Source: Microbacterium hydrocarbonoxydans
GTDB taxonomy: Bacteria; Actinomycetota; Actinomycetes; Actinomycetales; Microbacteriaceae
Assembly (NCBI RefSeq): GCF_900105205.1
Contig: NZ_FNSQ01000005.1
Location: forward strand, 2,418,001-2,482,000
DNA: 64,000 nucleotides
Direction of reading: 5' to 3'
Shown here one piece after another: positions 1 to 7,744 of this stretch (within the stretch, counting starts at the first letter, position 1; each line of letters starts with the position of its first letter). The notes under the pieces are model-generated. The model ran no database searches. It saw only the letters and a program-made list of their open reading frames with translations, and was not told where the DNA came from. The translations under genes and the position numbers were made by a program.

Positions 1-585
1 CCCGACGATCTTCACATGACGCCCGTGCGGCCCACGGGCGACCGCCTCGGCGATCCTCGACTCCTTCGATCCGGGGACGAGGTGATCGACGAGCACGCCG
101 TAGCGTCGCGCGGCGGTCGGGGGCTCGGCGGCGAGCAGCTCGTCGAGCAGGTCGACGCCCTGCAGGAACTCGACAACCACGCCCTCGACGCGCAGGTCAG
201 CGCCCCACACCTTCTCGACCAGCTCGGCGTCGTGCTTGCCCTCCACGAGGATGCGGCTGGGGAGCGCCACGCGAGCGCGCTGATCGGCGACCGCGAAGGA
301 TCCGGATGCCGTCCGCCTCGCGCCCTGCTCTCGGGGCGCGGGCACCGTGAGCCGCACCGGAGAGCCGTCGATCAGGAAGCCCCCGCCGAGGGGGAAGAGC
401 CGCTTGCGGCCTCGGCGATCCTCGAGCTCGACGGTGCCGCCCTGCACCCGGGTGACGGCACCGCAGTACCCGTCCTCCGCGACCTCCACGACCAGGTCGA
501 GCTCGGCGGCGACCTGCGGCACGGGCTTCGCCGCTCGCTCCCGCCATCCCGCCGCGAGCACATCGGATCCGTACCTGTCGTCCAT
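1..585 (-). CDS. DUF3097 family protein, 5' part (runs off window)
   Basis: The first 195 codons of a leftward gene; the 3' end lies outside the window. The ATG at 583-585 is in frame to base 1. The protein resembles the actinobacterial DUF3097 family, whose function is not established. Visible features are an N-terminal part rich in E, D and V (residues 25-60), a glycine turn followed by FLIDG near residue 70, a VEGKHDAELV stretch near residue 114 and a VLVDHLVPGSKE stretch near residue 165. The VEG(K)xD motif followed by an acidic strand end recalls a TOPRIM fold, but that is my inference and the second motif is not a standard DxD. A TACGCT hexamer ends 7 bases upstream of the ATG. The gene diverges from the TPM gene. 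Confidence 0.8.
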   Translation of the reverse strand, partial: MDDRYGSDVLAAGWRERAAKPVPQVAAELDLVVEVAEDGYCGAVTRVQGGTVELEDRRGRKRLFPLGGGFLIDGSPVRLTVPAPREQGARRTASGSFAVADQRARVALPSRILVEGKHDAELVEKVWGADLRVEGVVVEFLQGVDLLDELLAAEPPTAARRYGVLVDHLVPGSKESRIAEAVARGPHGRHVKIVG

Positions 586-592
586 GCCTTCC

Positions 593-598
593 AGCGTA
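593..598 (-). promoter_or_regulatory. Putative leaderless -10 (TACGCT) of the DUF3097 gene
   Basis: On the minus strand TACGCT is followed by 7 bases (GGAAGGC) and then the ATG. This fits a transcript starting at or next to the start codon, although the GGAAGG could also serve as a ribosome site if transcription starts further upstream. Confidence 0.45.
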
Positions 599-707
599 TG
601 TGTCTCCGCTGAGGGCGAACGGCTATCCCGGTCCGGAAGCTGTCGCGTGTCGGCCTCTGTGCATAGACTCGTGCCATGGGGCTCGGCTGCCGGTCGGAGG
701 GATCACG

Positions 708-2747
708 ATGAAGACACGGTGGCTGACGCTGACCGCACTCGCACTGGCTGCGGCACTCGCAGTGGTGCCGACGACCGTGGCATCCGCGACCGATCCCGTG
801 CGACTCGGCGCTGATCACGTCCTCGACGAGGCAGGCGTGCTGAGCAGCTCCGAGCAGGATGATGCAGAGGCACGTCTTGCCGAGCTCACCGATGCCACCG
901 GTATGGACCTCTTCGTCGTGTTCGTCGACTCCTTCTCCAACCCGGGTGATGCGCCCGGCTGGACCGACGCCGTCGCCCAGATGAATGGTCTCGGAAGCAG
1001 CGACTACCTCCTCGCGGTGGCCGTCGACGACCGTACTTATTCGTTCAGTGCCGATTCGTCAGGGCCGATCAGCGCCTCACAGCAGGCCGGCATCGAGAGG
1101 GCGATCGAGAGTCGTCTCAGTGATGACGAGTGGGCCGGCGCGATCACTGCCGCGGCGGACGAGATGCAAGGGGACGGCGGCGCGGGCGCGCTGCGCACGA
1201 CCCTGATCGTGGTCGGCGTTATCGCGCTGGCGCTCATCGTCTGGCTCGTCATCTCGCTCGTCCGGCGGGCTCGACGCAACGCCGAGATCCGCAGACGCGG
1301 CGCCATGCCGGAGACCCCCGATCCGAACGACCCGTTCTCCACCCTCACCGACGAGCAGGTCGAGACGCAGGCCGGGACTGCGCTCGTGCAGGCGGATGAT
1401 GCGATCACGTCGAGCCGTGAGGAGCTCGGTTTCGCGGTGGCGCAGTTCGGCGAACCGGCGACCGCCGAGTTCAGCGCAGCGATCGAGACGGCGAAGGCCA
1501 GAATGTCCGAGGCGTTCGACCTCAGGCAGAAGCTCGACGACGAGATCGAGGACACCGTCCACGACCGCCGCGCCTGGCACATCCGCATCATCCAGATCTG
1601 CGACGAGATCGACGAGGTCCTCGACCGGAATGCCGAGGCGTTCGACGCGCTGCGCAAACTGGAGCAGAACGCGCCTCAGGAGCTCGAACGCGTCGCGCAG
1701 GAGCGGCAGGCCCTGAACGGCGTGCTGGCCGGCGCCGAGCCCGCTCTCGCCGCTCTCTCCACGACCTTCGACGCGGCAGAGCTCTCCACCGTCGTCGACA
1801 ACCCCGCGCAGGCACGGGAGCGCGCGGCCCTGGCCGACCGCTCCATCGAGGCGGCCAGGGCGGCGATCACCGCCGGTCGCAGCGGCGAAGCGGCGTTCGC
1901 CATCCGCACGGCGGAGCAGTCGGTCGCACAGGCCGGACAGCTCGTGCAGGCGATCACCGCGCTCGGATCGGAGCTCGTGGCCATCGAATCCCAGGCGCAG
2001 GCACTGATCACCGAGCTGCAGGCCGACATCGCGGCGGCTCAGCAGCTGCCGGACGAGAGTGGCACGATCGCTCCTGTGGCCGCAGCGACCGCTCAGCAGC
2101 TGCAGCAGGCGCAGGCGTCTCTCACGGGATCGGCTCGCAGCCCGCGCCGCGTCCTCGACGCGCTCACAGCCGCGAACACGCAGATCGACGCCGCGATCGC
2201 CCAGGGCACGCAGGCCGTCGAACGCGCTCGTCGCGTGCAGCAGATGCTGGAGCAGACGCTCGCTCAGGCAGAGTCCGAGATCCGCGCGGCCAGGGAGTAC
2301 ATCGAGACGCGACGCGGAACGGTCGGATCCACCGCCCGCACGCGCCTCTCCCAGGCCGAGAGCACCCTGAACCAGGCGCTCGGGCTGCGGAGCTCGCAGC
2401 CCGAGGCCGCGCTGTCCGAGGCGGGCAGAGCCCTCGAGCTCGTCCGGCAAGCCACCTCCTCCGCCCAGGCCGACGTCGCGGCGATGAACCCCAGCCGGTA
2501 CGAGAGCGACGGCTGGGGCGGTGGCGGCGGCTTCTTCGGCGGCGGCAGCTCCGGCGGCTCCGGACTCGGCGGCGACATCCTGGGTGGCATCATCGGCGGA
2601 TTGCTCTCCGGTGGAGGCGGCGGCGGACGTTCGTCTCGGAGCAGCAGCTGGAGATCCAGCGGCGGCGGCGGTTTCCGCAGCTCCGGCTTCGGCGGCGGAG
2701 GCCGCTCGAGCGGCGGAGGCCGTCGATCAGGAGGAGGACGCTTCTGA
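708..2747 (+). CDS. TPM-domain membrane protein with coiled-coil and Gly/Ser-rich tail
   Basis: 679 residues from the ATG at 708, chosen because GGAGG lies 7 bases upstream and a clear signal peptide follows (residues 1-27, ending VASA). A TPM (Psb32/YgcG-like) domain spans about residues 33-150, including the LDEAGVLSSSEQ and LFVVFVDSF segments. One transmembrane helix lies at 162-185, followed by a basic RRARR stop. A long Ala/Glu/Gln-rich region to about 600 is probably coiled coil, and the last 80 residues are Gly/Ser/Arg repeats (GGGGF, SSGG). TPM proteins are envelope-associated; a role alongside PspA is suggested by the adjacent gene. A weak -10 (TAGACT, 664-669) precedes it. The tail is homologous to the protein at 50713-52050. 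Confidence 0.88.
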   Translation: MKTRWLTLTALALAAALAVVPTTVASATDPVRLGADHVLDEAGVLSSSEQDDAEARLAELTDATGMDLFVVFVDSFSNPGDAPGWTDAVAQMNGLGSSDYLLAVAVDDRTYSFSADSSGPISASQQAGIERAIESRLSDDEWAGAITAAADEMQGDGGAGALRTTLIVVGVIALALIVWLVISLVRRARRNAEIRRRGAMPETPDPNDPFSTLTDEQVETQAGTALVQADDAITSSREELGFAVAQFGEPATAEFSAAIETAKARMSEAFDLRQKLDDEIEDTVHDRRAWHIRIIQICDEIDEVLDRNAEAFDALRKLEQNAPQELERVAQERQALNGVLAGAEPALAALSTTFDAAELSTVVDNPAQARERAALADRSIEAARAAITAGRSGEAAFAIRTAEQSVAQAGQLVQAITALGSELVAIESQAQALITELQADIAAAQQLPDESGTIAPVAAATAQQLQQAQASLTGSARSPRRVLDALTAANTQIDAAIAQGTQAVERARRVQQMLEQTLAQAESEIRAAREYIETRRGTVGSTARTRLSQAESTLNQALGLRSSQPEAALSEAGRALELVRQATSSAQADVAAMNPSRYESDGWGGGGGFFGGGSSGGSGLGGDILGGIIGGLLSGGGGGGRSSRSSSWRSSGGGGFRSSGFGGGGRSSGGGRRSGGGRF

Positions 2748-2803
2748 GCCGCCTCGCAGACCACCCACAGACATCGATTCCGACCCTCTGAAAGGAACCA
2801 CGC

Positions 2804-3547
2804 ATGACCAAGCAGTCCATCTTCGGACGTATCTCCACCCTCGTCCGCGCGAACATCAACTCGCTCCTGGACTCTGCGGAAGACCCGCAGAAGATGATCG
2901 ACCAGCTCGTCCGCGACTACACCAACAGCATCGCGGATGCCGAGTCGGCCATCGCCGAGACCATCGGCAACCTGCGCCTGCTCGAGCGCGACCACGAGGA
3001 AGACGTCCAGGCGGCGACCGAGTGGGGCAACAAGGCCCTCGCCGCCAGCCGCAAGGCCGACGAGATGCGCGCCACCGGGGACGCGGCGGATGCCGACAAG
3101 TTCGACAACCTCGCCAAGATCGCGCTCCAGCGTCAGATCAGCGCCGAGCGCGAGGCGACCGGCGCCGAGCCGCAGATCGCCGCGCAGACCGAGATCGTCG
3201 ACAAGCTCAAGTCGGGCCTGAACGGCATGAAGGACAAGCTCGGCGAGCTCAAGAACAAGCGCAGCGAGCTGCTCGCCCGCGCCAAGGTCGCTGAGGCGCA
3301 GACCAAGGTGCAGGATGCGGTCTCGTCGATCAACGTCCTGGACCCGACCAGCGAGCTCGGTCGCTTCGAGGACAAGGTCCGTCGCCAGGAGGCGCTCGCC
3401 CAGGGCAAGATCGAACTGGCCGCGTCCAGCCTCGACGCCCAGTTCGAGAGCCTCGAGGACCTCGGCGAGCTCACCGAGGTCGAGGCACGCCTCGCGGAGC
3501 TCAAGTCCGGTGGAGCAGCACCCCGTCAGGCCATCGAAGGCTCCTGA
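2804..3547 (+). CDS. pspA: PspA/IM30 family envelope-stress protein
   Basis: 247 residues. The start MTKQSIFGRISTLVRANIN is typical of PspA/IM30 proteins: an amphipathic N-terminal helix, then DSAEDPQKMIDQLVRDY and long coiled-coil helices to about residue 220. PspA proteins are peripheral inner-face membrane proteins that bind stressed membranes and assemble into rods or rings. AAAGGA lies 8 bases upstream of the ATG. It sits 56 bases after the TPM gene with no terminator between them, so the two are probably cotranscribed; a strong terminator follows. No PspF- or PspC-like partner is adjacent. Confidence 0.92.
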   Translation: MTKQSIFGRISTLVRANINSLLDSAEDPQKMIDQLVRDYTNSIADAESAIAETIGNLRLLERDHEEDVQAATEWGNKALAASRKADEMRATGDAADADKFDNLAKIALQRQISAEREATGAEPQIAAQTEIVDKLKSGLNGMKDKLGELKNKRSELLARAKVAEAQTKVQDAVSSINVLDPTSELGRFEDKVRRQEALAQGKIELAASSLDAQFESLEDLGELTEVEARLAELKSGGAAPRQAIEGS

Positions 3548-3556
3548 CCCCGCAGT

Positions 3557-3598
3557 CGGATGCCCCGGACCGTCGCGTCCGGGGCATCCGCTCTTTTT
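3557..3598 (+). terminator. Intrinsic terminator after pspA
   Basis: A perfect 14-base stem (3557-3570 with 3577-3590) with a 6-base loop CGTCGC, followed by CTCTTTTT. This is the most classical terminator in the window. Its stem starts CGGATGCCCCG, the same sequence as the hairpin after metY. Confidence 0.92.
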
Positions 3599-3613
3599 CA
3601 GCTGGAGGCACCG

Positions 3614-4417
3614 ATGGTGCGATTCCTCGTCGTCCCGCAGTGGCAGGGCTCCCCTGCCGCGCGGGCCATGCTGCTCGTGGACGGCGCCTCGGCGATCGCC
3701 GGCGACCTTCCGCGCAGTGCGACCACGGTGCTCGAGGTCCCCGTCGAGGCGGGTGAGTCTCTCGGCACCGGCGTGCGCCGCCTCAGCGCCCTGCTGCGCA
3801 CCCGCGAACTGGTGGAGGCGAGCATGACCGCCGACACCGTCGTGATCGGTGGCGACTGCAGTGTGACCGTGGCCGCCCTCGCCGCGCTCCCCGGAGGTAC
3901 GGACGACCTCGCCGTCGTGTGGTGCGACGCGCACGGCGACATGCACACGCCGGACACCTCGCACTCCGGCGCCTTCTCCGGCATGGCGCTGCGTGCAGTC
4001 CTCGGCGATGGGGAGCCGCAGCTCGCCCTCGCCCCCGGAATCTCCCGCGACCGCGTGGTGACCGTGGGGATGCGCACGCTCGACGATGACGAGGTCACGG
4101 CCAGCGACGGTCTCACTGCACTCTCGGTCGCCGACCTCGACGACGCCGACGCTCTTGCGGACGCCGTCGAGCGGACCGGTGCGTCCCGCGTCTGGGTGCA
4201 CATCGACGTCGATGTGCTCGACCCCGCGGAGATCACCGGTGTCTCATCCCCCTCCCCCTTCGGCCTCTCGCCGGCCACGCTGAGCGCCGCCATCCGCGCC
4301 CTCCGCACGCGCGTACCGCTGGCCGGAGCCACGATCGCCGGCTTCGCGCCCCGCTCACCCGCCGACGCCGTCGACGACCTCGGCGCGCTGCTGCGACTCG
4401 TCGGAGCAGTCGCGTGA
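3614..4417 (+). CDS. Arginase/agmatinase family hydrolase
   Basis: 267 residues from the ATG at 3614 (GGAGG 5 bases upstream). The ureohydrolase metal ligands are all visible: GGDCS near residue 78, DAHGDMH near 104, and HIDVDVLDP near 196. The family hydrolyses guanidino compounds using a binuclear manganese centre. The protein is shorter than most arginases (about 300), and the substrate cannot be assigned from sequence alone; arginine, agmatine or formiminoglutamate are all possible. The stop overlaps the start of the next gene by 4 bases (GTGA), so the two are translationally coupled. Confidence 0.88.
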   Translation: MVRFLVVPQWQGSPAARAMLLVDGASAIAGDLPRSATTVLEVPVEAGESLGTGVRRLSALLRTRELVEASMTADTVVIGGDCSVTVAALAALPGGTDDLAVVWCDAHGDMHTPDTSHSGAFSGMALRAVLGDGEPQLALAPGISRDRVVTVGMRTLDDDEVTASDGLTALSVADLDDADALADAVERTGASRVWVHIDVDVLDPAEITGVSSPSPFGLSPATLSAAIRALRTRVPLAGATIAGFAPRSPADAVDDLGALLRLVGAVA

Positions 4418-4896
4418 GCGCGCCTGACTGGCGTCCTGCCGCCGATCGGGCGCTCGCCCGCGGCCGACGTCTCGATCGGCGCATCCCCTCGTTCCTGCTC
4501 CGTTCCCCGATCAGCCGTGCCGGCTACTGGTGGGGCACCGCCGTCGGCTGGGTCTGGGGCTCACTGTGGAGCACGGGCCCGATCGAGCGACGGAGTGGAC
4601 TCTGGGTGTTCCGCGGAATGCCGAGCTGGACCTTCAACCGCGGCGGAGTGTGCGTCGGCGGCTGCTTCCTGACGGGCGACGAGCCTCCGAGCGACGCCAT
4701 GCTCAAGCACGAGGCCGTGCACAAGGCGCAGTGGCTGCGCTATGGCATCCTGCTGCCGGTGCTGTACCTCTTCGCGGGTCGCGACCCGCTGCGCAACCGC
4801 TTCGAGATCGAGGCGGGCCTCGAGGACGGCAACTACGTGCGACGCGGAGGCGCTCAGCGCTCGGCGGGAAGAAGTCCGAACCGCTCGGGCGCGTAG
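4414..4896 (+). CDS. Small hypothetical protein with HExxH zinc-protease motif
   Basis: 160 residues, GTG start overlapping the arginase stop. I do not recognise a named family. Residues 33-50 are Gly/Trp-rich (GYWWGTAVGWVWG), a GGVCVGGCF loop follows near 75-83, and HEAVHKAQW near 98 fits the HExxH zinc motif. About 25 residues further on, FEIEAGLEDG supplies a conserved-looking glutamate that could be a third metal ligand, as in gluzincins. A hydrophobic stretch (YGILLPVLYLF) lies between. The active-site reading is an inference. The 3' end overlaps the convergent gene by 43 bases, and no terminator separates them. Confidence 0.65.
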   Translation: MSAPDWRPAADRALARGRRLDRRIPSFLLRSPISRAGYWWGTAVGWVWGSLWSTGPIERRSGLWVFRGMPSWTFNRGGVCVGGCFLTGDEPPSDAMLKHEAVHKAQWLRYGILLPVLYLFAGRDPLRNRFEIEAGLEDGNYVRRGGAQRSAGRSPNRSGA

Positions 4897-5324
4897 ATCT
4901 GCGACGGCTGGATCTCGAGGGCACCGGTGAGGTGCTCGACGATGTCGGCCGTGCCGAGGTAGCCGCCGAGCAGCGTCACGTGGGTCTCGAGCTCATCGTC
5001 GCACAGCATCTCGTCGGCCCAGGCGCACGTCGCGCGCGCGATGGCCTGTCCTGGCGCGCAGGCGCGGCCGGTACCGGGAGCTCCGGAGCGCTGCGCTCGG
5101 GCGAGCCAGGTCACGGTCATCCGACCGGGAGCCTCGATCACGCCGATGTCCGACGCGTCGGCCACCTCGATGAAGATGCGCCCGGAGGCGCACAGCGGGA
5201 GCGTCGCCAGGAAGGCTTCGAGCTCGGCGAGCGAGTGCTCGTCGGCGGTCACCAGGTGGTGTGCGCGACGCCGCGCCGCACGGCGCTCAGCGCGCGTGCT
5301 GCGGGTCTCGAGGAACGTCTCCAT
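4854..5324 (-). CDS. Siderophore-interacting protein (SIP) domain-like protein
   Basis: 156 residues from the ATG at 5322-5324; an upstream in-frame GTG at 5345 is possible but has no advantage. The sequence HHLVTADEHSLAELEAFLATLPL, the FIEVAD strand and the later TVTWLAR resemble the C-terminal half of the SIP/ViuB family. Full-length SIPs are flavin ferric-siderophore reductases; this protein has only the NAD(P)-side half, so a regulatory or partner role is equally possible. It is the last gene of the leftward group AhpD-like, phosphatase, SIP. A DtxR/IdeR-like box lies 24-42 bases upstream of the ATG, which supports iron control. Confidence 0.75.
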   Translation of the reverse strand: METFLETRSTRAERRAARRRAHHLVTADEHSLAELEAFLATLPLCASGRIFIEVADASDIGVIEAPGRMTVTWLARAQRSGAPGTGRACAPGQAIARATCAWADEMLCDDELETHVTLLGGYLGTADIVEHLTGALEIQPSQIYAPERFGLLPAER

Positions 5325-5347
5325 GATGCATCCATGATACACCACAT

Positions 5348-5366
5348 GAAGGGTTGCCTAACCTTG
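5348..5366 (-). promoter_or_regulatory. Candidate DtxR/IdeR iron box
   Basis: Read on the minus strand the site is CAAGGTTAGGCAACCCTTC. It matches 13 of 19 positions of the DtxR/IdeR consensus TTAGGTTAGGCTAACCTAA, including an unbroken 9-base core AGGTTAGGC. It overlaps the stop codon of the upstream phosphatase gene and lies just before the SIP-like gene. Confidence 0.6.
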
Positions 5367-6080
5367 CTCGAGGAGAGGTTCGACGAGAGCCGCCCGAAGC
5401 GCGGCGAGCTCCTCGTCCGTCATCCCGTTCGCCCGCAGGTAGTCGGCGACCGAACCCCAGCGGCGGTCGACCCCGTCCAGCAGCGCACGCATGACAGGCG
5501 CCGGTGACTGGGTGGCGAGGGCGACGGCGTGCACCGCCTCGGGGTGCTGGGACCGCAGGTAGGCGGCGATCCGCTGCGATCTCTCAGCCGGCAGCAGTGA
5601 TTCGGTGAGCGCGTAGTCCTCGATGATCGCCTCGCGGTCGGTGCCGACCGCCGCGAGCGCGAGGGCGACGGTCACCCCGGTGCGGTCCTTGCCGACCGTG
5701 CAGTGCACCAGAGTCGGCTCACCGGCGGCGATGATCCGGATGGCGGCGACCAGCCGTTCGCCACTCTCTTCGAGGAGATGCAGATAGAGGTCTTCGAGGC
5801 TCGTGTCCGTCTCGAAGAACGACCGCACCGACCCCAGGAAGAGCGGCAGATGGGTGGTCTCGGGGCCTTCGATCTCCGTCGGCTCGGCCGCGACCTCCTC
5901 GCCGTCGCGCAGGTCGACGATGTGGGCGACGCGTCGGCGCACCTCGTTCACACCCGCCGTGGTGGCGCCGGAGAGCTGACCCGACCGCAGCAGGACGCCG
6001 GAGCGGATGCGTCCGCCTTCCGCCGGCAGACCGCCCACGTCGCGGAAGTTGTTGACGCCGTCGACGTCGAGGACGCTCAT
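5358..6080 (-). CDS. Tyrosine-protein phosphatase (PtpB/DSP-like)
   Basis: 240 residues from the ATG at 6078-6080. The start region NFRDVGGLP and the P-loop HCTVGKDRTG (near residue 125) are those of the PtpB/LipA-like atypical tyrosine phosphatases, with Cys as nucleophile and Arg binding phosphate. The protein also has the VDLRDG segment typical of the family. It is probably cytoplasmic because no signal peptide is seen. The start overlaps the upstream gene's stop by 4 bases (ATGA), so the two are coupled. The substrate, protein or phosphoinositide, cannot be told from the sequence. Confidence 0.88.
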   Translation of the reverse strand: MSVLDVDGVNNFRDVGGLPAEGGRIRSGVLLRSGQLSGATTAGVNEVRRRVAHIVDLRDGEEVAAEPTEIEGPETTHLPLFLGSVRSFFETDTSLEDLYLHLLEESGERLVAAIRIIAAGEPTLVHCTVGKDRTGVTVALALAAVGTDREAIIEDYALTESLLPAERSQRIAAYLRSQHPEAVHAVALATQSPAPVMRALLDGVDRRWGSVADYLRANGMTDEELAALRAALVEPLLEQG

Positions 6081-6553
6081 GCCTGTGCCTGGGGCGCGCG
6101 CGGCGGCACCGGATAGCGACCGGCGATCACGACGCGGTTGAACGCGTTGATGGAGATGCACGCCCAGCTGAGGGCCGCGTACTCCTTCTCGGTGAGGATG
6201 CCGCCCACGCGGTCGTAGACCTCGTCGGAGATCCCCTCCTCGGAGATGAAGGTGAAGGCCTCGGCGAGTTCGAGCGCCGCCTCTTCCCGCTCGGTGAACA
6301 CGTCGCTCTCCCGCCAGGTGGCGATCTGCATGAGCGTGTCGGTGTCCAGACCCGCCTTGAGCGCCCTGTCCACGTGCAGCCGGGTGCAGTAGCTGCAGCC
6401 GTTGAGCTGAGAGCAGTGGATCATCACGATCTCCTTGAGGCGATCGTCGATGCCGTTGGCGGCGCAGATATCGCCGACGGTCCGCGCGAATGCGTCGAGC
6501 GCCTGGTAGGCCGCCGGCTCGGTCTTGGAGAGGTGCACGCGCTTCTCGCTCAT
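6077..6553 (-). CDS. Carboxymuconolactone decarboxylase/AhpD-like protein
   Basis: 158 residues from the ATG at 6551-6553. The AhpD signature is present: C53-S-Y-C56 with H60 (CSYCTRLH), preceded by EIVMIHCSQLNG. AhpD-type proteins are all-helical and use the CxxC pair for peroxide reduction or thiol relay; family members with this motif are usually peroxidase-like rather than decarboxylases. It is first in a leftward three-gene group with the phosphatase and the SIP-like gene. A longer in-frame start at 6628 would add 25 residues lacking family similarity and is rejected. Confidence 0.88.
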   Translation of the reverse strand: MSEKRVHLSKTEPAAYQALDAFARTVGDICAANGIDDRLKEIVMIHCSQLNGCSYCTRLHVDRALKAGLDTDTLMQIATWRESDVFTEREEAALELAEAFTFISEEGISDEVYDRVGGILTEKEYAALSWACISINAFNRVVIAGRYPVPPRAPQAQA

Positions 6554-6559
6554 GCCTCC

Positions 6560-6565
6560 ATGATA
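6560..6565 (-). promoter_or_regulatory. Putative leaderless -10 (TATCAT) of the AhpD-like gene
   Basis: TATCAT, then GGAGGC, then ATG on the minus strand. It could drive the whole three-gene operon. GGAGG is close enough to the ATG to be read as a Shine-Dalgarno sequence, but it would be untranscribed if this hexamer is the -10. Confidence 0.5.
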
Positions 6566-6724
6566 TTCCGTTGCGGCGACATCTCGCCGAGAGCCCAGAC
6601 AAGCTGGAGAATCCAGACAGACAAGCACATCGGCGAATGGCTTGGTTTAAAAGCAAGCAAGTCCGGGGTTCAACTTGTCATAGTGATCCCGCATTGCCTC
6701 CTCCTCCCGAAAGCAGAGCAGAAT

Positions 6725-7651
6725 ATGGATGTGGCGATCGACAAGAGCGAGTTCAGCTATCTTCCCGCACAGGCAGAGGCGATGGGAGCACCGGTCCCGT
6801 CCGCGGAGCGGATGCTGCTGACCCTTCCCGACGGGCGCCAGGTGAGCGGCCTGCGCTTCGGTGACGGCGCACCGCGCATCACCCTGCTGCACGGAGCGGG
6901 CCTCAACGCCCACACCTGGGACACGACCGTCCTCGCGCTGCGGCAGCCGGTCCTGTCGATCGACCTGGCAGGTCATGGCGACTCCTCGTGGCGGAGCGAC
7001 GCCGAGTACAGCCCGCGCACGCTCGCGGCCGATGTCGCCGCAGCGCTGGACGCCTGGACCACGGAGCCGCAGCTGGTCGTCGGCCAGTCTCTCGGCGGAC
7101 TGACGGGAGCTGCCCTCGCCGCAGCGCGCCCCGACCTCGTCGCCGAGCTCGTCGTCGTCGACATCACCCCCGGCATCGACACCTCGGCGGGCCCGGCCGC
7201 ACTCCGCGAGTTCTACGCGGGACCGACCGACTTCGCCACCAGGGACGAGCTCGTGGATCGGGCGATCGCATTCGGGTTCGGCGGCGCGCGCGCCGACACC
7301 GAGCGAGGGGTGTTCCTCAACACGCGCCGCCGCGAGGACGGCCGGATCGAGTGGAAGCACCACTTCGCACACCTCGCCGCCCAGACTCTGGCCGCCCACC
7401 ACCCCGGCGACGACGCCGCTCCCTCAGCGCTGCACACCACCGGATGGGACGATCTCGCGCAGGTCGCCGTCCCCGTGACGCTCGTACGGGCGACCGCGGG
7501 CTTCGTCACCGCAGCGGATGCGGAGGAGTTCGCCCGACGCCTTCCCGAGGCTCGGGTCGTGGCGATGCAGGCCACCCACAACGTCCAGGAGACCGCTCCG
7601 GCGGAACTCGCCGCGCTGATCGGCTCCCGACTCGCCAGCCACGGATTGTGA
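6725..7651 (+). CDS. Alpha/beta hydrolase
   Basis: 308 residues from the ATG at 6725. HGAGLNAHTWD (residues 56-66) gives the oxyanion region, GQSLGG the nucleophile elbow (Ser122), DLAGHGDSSW the conserved loop, and THNVQE near the end the catalytic histidine. The acid is probably in the ADAEEF segment. Substrate is unknown. There is no good ribosome site before this ATG, and the open frame extends far upstream, so the start is less certain than the family. It is preceded by a roughly 160-base stretch (6566-6724) of visibly lower GC that holds no convincing gene. Confidence 0.82.
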   Translation: MDVAIDKSEFSYLPAQAEAMGAPVPSAERMLLTLPDGRQVSGLRFGDGAPRITLLHGAGLNAHTWDTTVLALRQPVLSIDLAGHGDSSWRSDAEYSPRTLAADVAAALDAWTTEPQLVVGQSLGGLTGAALAAARPDLVAELVVVDITPGIDTSAGPAALREFYAGPTDFATRDELVDRAIAFGFGGARADTERGVFLNTRRREDGRIEWKHHFAHLAAQTLAAHHPGDDAAPSALHTTGWDDLAQVAVPVTLVRATAGFVTAADAEEFARRLPEARVVAMQATHNVQETAPAELAALIGSRLASHGL

Positions 7652-7744
7652 CGTTCCGTTCCACACTCCGCCCGACCCACCCGAGACATCCCTAGGCTCG
7701 ACCCACCGGCACACAGCAACTGCCGCACCGAGAGGAATCACCCC

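Noticed and set aside
2264-4201. Long minus-strand open frame of 645 codons
   Set aside because: It runs antisense to the TPM, pspA and arginase genes, is very rich in R/G/L/E and lacks any recognisable domain; the opposing genes have clear families and ribosome sites.
6655-6690. tRNA-like T-arm (GGTTCAA) in the low-GC gap
   Set aside because: The flanking bases do not pair as a T-stem and no cloverleaf can be folded around it.
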